Of a stretch of DNA of 64,000 nucleotides, positions 47,984-57,033 are shown one piece after another; within the stretch, counting starts at the first letter, position 1; each line of letters begins with the position of its first letter. Where the stretch lies: assembly GCA_014904845.1 (NCBI GenBank), contig MU119205.1, forward strand, positions 434,001 through 498,000. The letters are read 5' to 3'. The notes beneath the pieces were generated by a model. The model did not search any database and was not told the DNA's origin. It worked only from the letters and a program-made list of their open reading frames with translations. The stretch comes from Acephala macrosclerotiorum. Taxonomy: Eukaryota; Ascomycota; Leotiomycetes; Helotiales; Mollisiaceae. The translations under genes and the position numbers were made by a program.

Positions 47984-48511
47984 AGGCTCTTGTGGAGAGG
48001 GACTACACAAGCCTGGGTAACAATTGTGTCGTTGGAGGCAAGAATGGTTTATTTCTCTGGATTTGACTCTTGAAATTCTGTGTATGTACCATCATGGGGG
48101 AAAGCCTATTTCAGGAAGTAGGAGAGTATCGAGATTGAATGAACTGTTGATATAAAATTTGTCTGAAAATATGAATCATCAGACCTCTTCTCTAGGAATG
48201 CATGGCAAGAATTTGAAGGAAAGCACTGACAATCATTTTCTCTAACCTGACAGGCTGAATATGGTGAAGCCAAACATAAGAAGTCAGTCAAATATGAGAT
48301 ATAGGGAGGAAAGCGTCTACTTCTCTTGGTCAATTTGATCAGATAATCTTTGAAAAGCCTATTTACAAGCACTGTTGACCCTACAGTCCCTATATTGTCT
48401 CATTCGAGCAGAATCCCAGAACCAGCCACAATCTCATCTATTCAACAAGCACGAAATTCTGTAGGCTGCAAATACAGCTTGAAATACCAAAACTTGTCAT
48501 CAACTAGATCG
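47984..48511. other. Convergent 3' region
   Basis: 3' flanks of the hypothetical membrane protein and the HeLo-E2 gene; no gene seen. Confidence 0.5.
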
Positions 48512-51500
48512 TTACATGAACGGGGATAACCTCTGCAGGAGCTGTAGATTACAAAGCCAGAGTTCGTATATGGATCTGTCGTCTGGACGAAAGCACCATT
48601 GGACCGTTTTGGTTCTTACAGGGCCTGGAGATCGTGCAGTATAGGTGACTGATAGAATAGCGCCTTCGTTTTTGGGGGCTTTGTGCTGAGAGCCGCTGCC
48701 AGAAATCCTCGATCGAAGTCTAGAAGACCACTGGGATTGTGCCTTAGGCTGTTTAGGTTGGCACGTAATCGCATGGGACGGTACCGCCATAGATGAACTT
48801 GTCTCCTCAGTGAGAGTTCTTTTCGAGAGCTTTAGGCGGTTCGACTGTTGTTTGGTATATTCATCCACCCTCGAGTCGTTGAATGCGCTGGTTGATGATC
48901 CTGGTGTGACACCCACGAGATCTGTAAGAAAAAGGGATTCAACGCTGTCGCCATTTCGCCAGATGATACACCAACTCTGCTCGCCATCGTCCTCAGTATC
49001 CAGTGTACACAGCTTCTTCAGAGCCAAGGAGTATTTCTTCAAGCGAACAATTCTACCAAATGTGGTTGGAATTGTGATTTCGACATGGTTGCGTAGCCTT
49101 GGTGACATCGCACAGTCAAGGTGTATCGAAGGATGGAAACGGATCTGTGGGCCATCATTGAAAGTAATTGCCTGACCTGAGACTATAACAGGACAGAAAA
49201 ACGAAACGACTTCTGGATCTAGTAACATTTTCCTCATGTCCACGCGAGAGATGTGGCGTACGATGTGTTCCAAGAGAATGTCCATTCCTTGACAGGCGCT
49301 TGGTTCATTGTCAGAGACGACAGTATTGTAGTCACTCTCACATTTAGTACAATCCCGGTGCGTGCCATCAAGCAAATACATGTCCAGAATTCGATGCAAA
49401 CGCGCAATTGCGTCCCATTTCCGGTAGAAAGTCCAATTCAAGTTTTGCTTGTTGATGACAGCAGATAATTTGAAAGACATAGATGCCTCGTCACTCGACG
49501 TTTGGATATCCATAGCACTGAGGATCGCCGCAAAGTAATCAATACACATATCCCGTAGAGCTGACATAAAGTCGTCAAAATGGGTTGCCCTGCGACTTTC
49601 GAGGACGAGCAACTGAAGAATTGGATAGTAGACCATGACATCCCTGAAGTCAATTATCGTTCCAAGATTCAGACGCTTGCGGGTTACGTCAAGTATCATA
49701 GAGTGCTCGAATTGGTCTCTTCGCTCTGGACTAAGTCTCCGCCAACCGTAGTCCATACGAAACTTATTCCAAATACGGCATAAAGCTCTCCAGAAAGGTT
49801 GCTCCGTTGCAGCAGCTACTGTATCTTTGTTCCCATCGCGCTGAACCGTAAAATCTCGACTTGTGGTCTTCTCTGATCTTCTTGCTTGCGGGATTTTCAC
49901 GTCGAAGACCTCCCGGAGTGAGCTCTGTAAGCTGACCAGGTCAGCCTCAAACTCAACGTGCCTGGAGATCTCTTCAACATTTGGCGCCACAGTCTCGATA
50001 CTCGGGGTGTCGTTAGAGAAGACCAATTCATCAGATTTCGGCCTCGATTTTTTCGCATAGCGCTCAGTGTAGATCTTGGCGTTGTTCCAATACTTGTTGT
50101 AATCGGTCAGGTATGTCTGAGCTATTTCTGGAACGAGTGGATCATCAACATCAGGCGTAGCCAGCAAACCGCACAACGCGGTAAGAAGTGAGCCAAGCGA
50201 CCAACGGATCTCTGTTGACTTCTTCGTGTACCATAATGACGCAGGATCTTCCACTGGCCCCTTGAAAACACCAGCGGACAGAACTGAGGCCCATCGTTCG
50301 CTGTAGTCGGCGCAAATATGGCCTCGAGAAGAAATGTTCGGATGGTATATTTTCGTATGAAACTTCATTGATGGGGGAGCACACAGACTTTCATCCAAGA
50401 AATTGACAGTAATCCAGAAGACGCCCCCTTCATAGGGCGTCTCTGGTGGGCCCTCGATGCAGGCTAAAACTTTCGTTAAACTGTCTCCAACAGGAGCAGC
50501 ACTGACGAATGGAACCTTTCCTTCTCGAATGTCTCGCAGCTCAAAGAACATGCGTTTAGCTACAGATAATCCATTGTAGGCTTGGGTCAAATAACTCACG
50601 GACTCCTCGATCCATCGTTCCTCGTCTTCGGTTTTGAACTTTGCTAAGGCCTTGCCATAGTCGGTATCTCCCGCGGCAAAGCTCAGACGTGGTCGTGGTT
50701 TGGCCTCCACTAGTCTTAGCAGGCGCTGATTCTGTGGCAATTGAGAGGATGTGATAGGAAGTGATGCAGTCTCCTCTACAAAGCCAGTAAGAACGGGGTC
50801 CGGTTCAAGGACTTCACTCGGTTGCACAGACACGAGGCTACATATCTTGTTGGTTTCCTGGCATCTGACGCAAAAGATAGGGTTGGTACTAGGCGTGCAT
50901 TTGTAGTGTTCTTCGAGGCATTCTTTGCAGGTACGACGCTGGCGGTTTGCATTCTGGTTAGCGAGCACTGGTAGTCTGCTTCGCTTTAGCACTCTAGAGC
51001 TTGTCATGGAAAACTCGGGCCAGGACCCAGGAAAATGCGGCATATTACTCGAACTGTCAGTCAATGCAGAGGGTCTACTTCTGGCAGTAGTGAATGACTC
51101 TGCTGTTCCACCGGTTACTGGAGCGGACCACATTGTTGCACCTTTGACAGACCACTCTGTCATCGTGATCAACCGTTGACTAGCGGCGTCCGATATGCCT
51201 TGAAGCGAGGAACCGTGTCTAGATGAAGCATCGCGGAGTAAACTAAGACTCCCAGTATCCGATATGGTTTCTATTTCATGTTGAAGTCTTTTATGTTGCT
51301 CGTCAAGCAATCCCAAAGACTTAGTAATGCTCTCCAAACCATCCACAAATTCCCTCAGACGACCAATCAAGGCCTCGAACTTGTCGGAATCGTGTATAGC
51401 CCATCTCGTAACATTCCACGCAGATGTCTCCTTCTGGTGGCTCTTGATGTTGAACTTGAACCTCTCGAAAGGAGTTCGGAAGATGTCTAATCCTCGAGGC

Positions 51501-52084
51501 GTTGAAACCTCGGAAGATTGTGTAGGGGACCTTGGTCCGTATCTCGCATCAACCTGACTAGCTTCGTCCAACAGCGACTTTATGTTGTTGAGGATCCTTT
51601 CCACGCCTGGTTTGATATCTGGTCGGTCAAGGTTCTTGTCGTATTGTAGGCGTTGACCATCGTGAGGGTTCGGGATCAAGCCGACTGACTCGCCCCAAAG
51701 ACCAAATCGAGCGCGCTGTAAGGAGAGCTACAGAAGTCAGCCAGACATGCCCCGCAGAAAGTGTAACATACCACAAGAGGAAAGAACGATCAACGGAATC
51801 GCAAGAGTGGAATTGCAAGGACTCTTGGGAAAATGAGAAAGAGCGAGCTTGGTGAGCCTCTCCACACCACACCCTCAACTTCTCGTCCGGAGTTGCTTCC
51901 GTTGCAAGCTAAAGAATAGGGACAGCGAACGATTACTTACTAAAGCACAAAGCTGCTCATAATCCTCACTGAAGTTTTTCCCAGCAACCACAATATCAAA
52001 GCACTGAATGCAAGTCGTAAACAAGGCGGCAACGCTGACCGCACTCAAGGCCAAACCGGCAATTCCTTCTGCAGCACCAGACAT
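48512..52084 (-). CDS. HeLo domain - Zn2Cys6-like cluster - E2 (UBC) fusion protein
   Basis: Two exons, 51941-52084 and 48512-51715, joined across a 225-nt intron (GTAAGT...CTTACAG) in phase 0: about 1115 aa. (1) Residues ~1-210 form a HeLo domain: hydrophobic start (SGAAEGIAGLALSAVSVAALF), TTCIQCFDIV, DYEQL, the hallmark RFGLWGESVGL, KFEALIGRLREFVDGLESI. In HET-S type proteins this domain inserts in membranes and kills the cell. (2) Residues ~311-340 show C-x2-C-x6-C-x8-C-x2-C-x6-C after a basic run, the exact spacing of a fungal Zn2Cys6 cluster. (3) Residues ~432-603 form an E2 fold: AKRMFFELRDI, APVGDS, GPPETPYEGGVFW, TKIYHPNIS, catalytic Cys ~516 in GHICADY, then DVDDPLVPEIA. An insert of about 25 residues follows the Cys region. 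(4) The last ~500 residues are unassigned; the extreme C-terminus (VQWCFRPDDRSIYELWLCNLQLL) is PH-like at best. Exact splicing of exon 1 is the weakest point. Confidence 0.88.
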
Positions 52085-53395
52085 GGTCTCCCATCCTCCA
52101 CCTGCTCTTGGACATTCACAGGCGATCTTTCACAAGCTCAATTTCGGACCTTCTCAATACCCGAATGCAGATCTAGCACGAGAATAACCTCAATACCAGG
52201 AACCCGTTCATTGAAAACATGCAACGGTTTGAACAACTGCACACACGGCACGGCTCGATCTCACACTCGTACTCACAATCACCTGCAACTGCAAGGAGAG
52301 AGTCCCCAACGACATAGGACATTGAGGCTATGCACTTGCATCACAGCCTCACTGTCTCGCCAGCACACATTGGCATATCCACAAAATAACGCCTATCCAA
52401 CAGCTTCGTCTTGTCATTCGCTCCCACGAAACGCCACAACCGTGCAACGTGACAGTTTGACCCGTCCAGATGCAGCCGATAGCCGAATGGCATGCCCCAG
52501 GAGGTCGTGCCGATATCTGTTTCGAGATTGAAGTTTCAAGTCTCTGGTGCGGTGAACGGGGTGCAGGAAAACATTTACATGTTTCGCGTTTCTCTACCAG
52601 GGGAGTTTCATCCCAATCCGGTCCCCAGCCTGCGCAGCCTCTTCATAATTTCTGCTTGCGCTTTTGGGCCTGTCAACCCAGGCCAAAACCAGGAGACCAG
52701 GATTCGACGTTGATTGCACGAAATGAGCGATGCGGGCCGCCAGATTGAGATTGCAATTGAGTTTTTAGGATCTCCCGTCAGCTATTTATAGAACTCGCTA
52801 GACGACTAGTGAAGGGATAAGCATTTTGCCTCTGCACCATGTGTCGATCTTCCCCGTGATTAGTTCTTATGAGGTGGTTCTGAGGCTCGACGCTCCACGA
52901 GAATTTGGATGAGCTTCAAATAAGTGCCATAAGACGATATGCGAGATGCATGGTATTAACATTGTAGTTGCATTGTAAATCTAGAACTGCATGAGTCCAA
53001 CTATGTTTATCCAGCGAATTCTTGCCATTTGTCCGCCGACGTGTCAGAGTCGTACAGGTGACGACGAGAGTAGGGGAAAATTGGACCTGGAAGTGACTTT
53101 TCGTGATAGTAGAGTGTCGTACAAGTTTGAGAAGGACTCGATGACGCCGATATCCGGGTAGTTGAACGAGTGTCCGGCATGCCAGGTTTGGTGAGTATCA
53201 AGAGTTTGCATCTTGACTACCAATTCAACTCTGGATAGAACTTCTTTTTTTGTCCGTGAAATGCCATCGTGGTGTCGTAGACCGTTGAGCCATCTTTCCT
53301 ATTCCCTTGCTCATTCTTGAGATGCTCGAGAGGCCATTAATTAGATAGCGAGCGTGGTGGTGAAGCGATCGTATCCATAATCCCCATTAAAATAT
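52085..53395. other. Intergenic, no gene seen
   Basis: 1.3 kb upstream of the HeLo-E2 gene. Open frames on the plus strand (52211-52748) are Arg/Ser/Pro-rich with no recognisable content. It should hold the HeLo-E2 promoter. Confidence 0.45.
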
Positions 53396-54298
53396 TCATC
53401 CCGAACTCCTCGGTCGCATCTCCCATCCCCATGATTCCCACGAATCCCGGTTTGAGTCCCATTGACTGACAACATAAGGCGGCGGAGGCGACCTTATAGG
53501 CGATACCACACTCGAATTCCCCGCATCGTCAGTTCTCACCGCCCATCCCAGACTCCTCGGTCCTCGCGGCATCTCTCCGACACTATCCCAAGTCCACGAT
53601 TCCCATTCATCATGGGGAAGACTATCCACAGACAACATCGCCAAATGCAAGTCCTCCAACTCCCTGACCCGTTGCGGATCTTCACCACGTCGATTCTCAA
53701 CCTCAATCCCAACCAGGGACGGTGCTTCATTTTCTGGCGACGAAGGACGATACCAAGGTTCCGTTGACCAAGGCAAGTCGTCTTCGCCGAGACGATACTG
53801 TGATGGGAGAGGTGGGAGAGGTCGTTCGAATCCTTCTAAAGGCATGCTTGAGGTGTGTTGAATCGGCATGATCGGGCTGACGGGACTGGTAGGCATCTGA
53901 GGTCTTTCTGTCAAAGATGGTGGTGCTGAGCTGCCCCTCTCATACTGTTCCCTCGTCCTCACACCTAATGATCTTTGCTGCTGTTGTCGTTGTTGCTGAC
54001 GATTTCGACGATAGTTTGGATCTCCCGATCCAGGTGTCAGTGTAGATGGATGCGGACCACTCCAAAGAGGTTGTTCGAAGGGGTGGTGATGATTTCTTTC
54101 TTGTAGTAGTAGCTCGTCTTGCTCTCGCCGTTGTCTGGCTAATCTTTCTTGCATGCGTCGCGACGTGTAGTTGAGCTGAGCCGTGTGGGGCCTATTCCGG
54201 TTCGTGAACGATATTCCAAACTCGACGTTCACGAAGATTCCCGGAGCCGGAAACCGTGATGAGGTCCGAGGAGGATGTCGAGGTTCCCAATTCGCCAT
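53396..54298 (-). CDS. Low-complexity hypothetical protein with PPxY motif
   Basis: Single exon, 300 aa, ATG at 54298. Residues 45-75 are a basic/acidic helix (RRMQERLARQRREQDELLLQE); a Gln/Arg run follows (RNRQQQRQQQQRS). The rest is Pro/Ser-rich disorder with PLPPLPSQY, an SH3-ligand style motif, and PPPPYVV near the C-terminus, a PPxY motif of the kind bound by WW domains of Rsp5-type ubiquitin ligases. Tryptophan-rich repeats DEWESWTWDS and RDSWESWGWE occur near the end. No domain is recognised. Its position 1.3 kb from the E2 fusion, both on the minus strand, is suggestive but not evidence of a shared role. Confidence 0.6.
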   Translation of the reverse strand: MANWEPRHPPRTSSRFPAPGIFVNVEFGISFTNRNRPHTAQLNYTSRRMQERLARQRREQDELLLQERNHHHPFEQPLWSGPHPSTLTPGSGDPNYRRNRQQQRQQQQRSLGVRTREQYERGSSAPPSLTERPQMPTSPVSPIMPIQHTSSMPLEGFERPLPPLPSQYRLGEDDLPWSTEPWYRPSSPENEAPSLVGIEVENRRGEDPQRVRELEDLHLAMLSVDSLPHDEWESWTWDSVGEMPRGPRSLGWAVRTDDAGNSSVVSPIRSPPPPYVVSQWDSNRDSWESWGWEMRPRSSG

Positions 54299-55412
54299 CG
54301 TGAATATGATCCTGTGTCACTCGAATATTCCAATTAAGTGCAACGATCTGATAGTGTTGTAGTTCGAGGTTCAGCCGCATGAAAGTTGAAGAACAGAAGT
54401 GGAGGTGTGGAAGGTTTTGATGTCTGCAAAATCGTGTGGTCCTACCAGAGCCAAGGCTATTCTCCGCCACTTCGGGAAGCCGACAAGTCACAACTTTCGG
54501 CCGCAATGAGATGAAACAAAAACCGGACATCAAATGGCACGCCTCCTAGTGTCCAGGGTACTTCGCCCTCAATTCCGCTGTGGGCTCTGGAATGTTGTTC
54601 TGGTGCCAACGCTTAGATGGGCGAAAAACGAAGGATTGTGATCCTTGAGGCTGTGCTGCCCATGCGCACGCGATGCCCCCTCTGGAAATTACTAACAGAA
54701 CGGCCTCGGCCAGATAGCGGAGATGAGAATGGATTTTCGTATAACTTCACTTCGCATTCTTTGCATTGCGATCATGAAAAATTTTGCTGATGTTGTTGTT
54801 GTTGTTGTTGCTGGAAAGAGAAACAAAGTTCCGAGACCAAGAAGGAAATGTTCTCCCTAGCCGATCGCGTGTTAAATCCTTTTTATTTTTATTTCCGGGA
54901 GCCCTCCTGATTTGCGCAGGGGACGATGCGACGACATTTCCTTTTCCGGAAGCCTGTGATGTCTGAACGTAATGATCTGAAGATTGAGAAGTCGCATGTT
55001 CTCCCCTTTGGCGCATACTAAGCCACGAGGTATCAAAAATACCTAATCAGCCGAAGCTTTCTGAGTCAGGAGGCTGCGGTTGAGAGGAAGGCTTGGCACT
55101 CGTGCTCGTTCACAACGAACCTCAGACTCTTCCTAATCATCAGCAATTAGCCACAACAAGGAAACATTCCGAGGGAATGGGATGCGGCTTGTCACTCTCT
55201 CTTGGCCGTTCAACTCGGGAGTGTCCTTAATTAAGGACATTTGAATGTGTCCGTGTTAAAAGAAGAGATCAGGAACAAGACTGAAGTCCGATGAGCCTCA
55301 CACTTTATCTCATGCGTTCTTCTAGAAGGTCTTCATTATGTAAGAACTTTGTCGACTCGCTCGAACACATAAGCTAGGCTTCTCCTTCCCAATGAGAACA
55401 GTGTGCTCGGCT
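54299..55412. other. Intergenic with GTT microsatellite
   Basis: Contains a GTT run at about 54792-54810. The minus-strand frame across it (54747-55016) is a product of that repeat and not a supported gene. Nothing else seen. Confidence 0.5.
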
Positions 55413-57033
55413 TTATTCTGTGGTCAAGGAAGGAAGGGCCCACGACTATGCATAACGTGATTATTGTCAGCAAGGATGCTTCATCTCGTTCCAAAGGTAT
55501 GCTTACTTCCAAGACCACCTCACTGTTTCTCGAGAACACAGCAACAATCTTTTGGTTCGATAGGTAATTTCCAGACGGCAGCTGAGCTCGCGAGTTCTTG
55601 CAATATATCTCCGTTGCTCACTAAAATACATAAGTCAGCTCTGTTCGAGGTAAGTCAATTGTCCAATGTTCACCTACTGTTCCAGACCTTAACCTTCCCA
55701 TCTGCTCCTCCCGAAACAATCGTCGAACCGGCGCACAGCATTGATGTGACCGAGTTATCGTGCGCTTCGATGGTCTGAAGTTCGTTGTATTTGTCCAATG
55801 ACCACATGTGCATCTTGCCGCTATTGTCGGCGCCAATTAGCACAGAAGGACGATGAAGTTGTCCAATTAAATCTGCCCCAACTTTCAAGACTGCGATACA
55901 AGAGCTAATACGCCAATGAGTACGCTTTCACATTAGGTTCGTTGGAGAACAAAAACACTAACCCTGAATCAGGATCCCACACCCTGGCGGAATGGTCAAG
56001 ACCACCAGCCACGATTCTGCTCCCATCAAAGTCCACAACATATGCTGGACTTCATGTCCTCTGAGCACTCGAAGGCATTGATAGTAGTTATTGCTGTCCA
56101 GACCCCACGTCCTTCCATCATGATCATAGCTGACTGAGACAACGATGTCTCCAGACACAGCGAAATCACGAACGCATACCGTGTGTCCTTCTAGCAAAGC
56201 TCTACACTCTGCAATTTGGATATCCCAGATTCGTAGAATCGAGTTGCGAGAGCTTGAAATTAGAGTCGTGTCTGATAATACTTTCACACAACGAACAGTG
56301 GATTTGGGGCGACCAATCCTGCTTTCTTCTCCCTGCCAACATATGTCAGTGAGCATTCCAACTTTTGATCCCCTTCGCCTTTTCCGCTGCACGCCTTTTC
56401 TCGTCTAGTGCTTCCGTGCGAAGGGAAATTTTTTTTTTTTTTTTTTTTTTTTTCTTGTTGATAAAAGCCTTCCGTCAGAACTTCGTCAAATCATCAAGCT
56501 TACCGCACATTCAGAACTGCACCATTCAAGAACTAGATTTCGAACAAAGGCAGACTCATAAAGTCCCAGCATTCCAAATTCCCACGACCGAGTCGACCCC
56601 TCCCACAGCCACGAACTCGTCCCTTCCATCATCCCAAATATCCAAACACCAAACGCGCATCTTACTCGCCCTCAATTCCCTTTCATTCTTCCCATCCAGG
56701 TCTAAAATGCTGACAGTTCCATTATCCAACCCCAGGAAAACATTGCGAGCAGTCGTTTTCATGCAGGTAACTACGGCGCGATCTGAGCTGACCACAGTTG
56801 ATGAAAATGGGGAAATTTTGTCTGTTGAGGCCATATTGAATCGACACGAGAATACTATTGACTAAGTAAGAGGGAAAAGGAGGAAAAGAACCAAGATATA
56901 TTGATACCTGGAGTTTTCTACTAAGCGCCGATACGGATGATGCGTTTAGGGGCGAGATCTTCAAGGCTTCGAGCAGCGAAGCAGCCTCAGCCTCGTCTCG
57001 GCGGAAGACCCTCATATATTGGCAGAACATCAT
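55413..57033 (-). pseudogene. Decayed Cdc4-like WD40-repeat gene
   Basis: Starts at MMFCQYMRVFRRDEAEAASLLEAL (57033); a GT-AG intron then leads to VVTCMKTTARNVFLGLDNGTVSILD and VAVGGVDSVVGIWNAG. Later WD40 blades are recognisable: STVRCVKVLSDTTLISSSRNSILRIWD, LLEGHTVCVRDFAVSGDIVVSVSYD, YVVDFDGSRIVAGGLDHSARVWD, VLIGADNSGKMHMWSLD, IEAHDNSVTSMLCAGSTIVSGGADGKVKVW and VFSRNSEVVLEV. The order resembles the propeller of Cdc4/Met30-type F-box proteins, but no F-box is seen. Frame breaks: near 56050 (after VLRGHE, the next blade is in another frame), near 55560 (before QKIVAVFSRN), and the stretch after WNAGTL (about 56340-56570), which has stops and a 25-nt homopolymer. So the gene is probably dead. 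Confidence 0.68.
56429..56453 (+). repeat. 25-nt poly-T run inside the WD40 relic
   Basis: An uninterrupted T run (poly-A on the relic's coding strand). It may be a slippage tract or the tail of a retrocopied insertion; no retroposon body is seen beside it. Confidence 0.85.
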
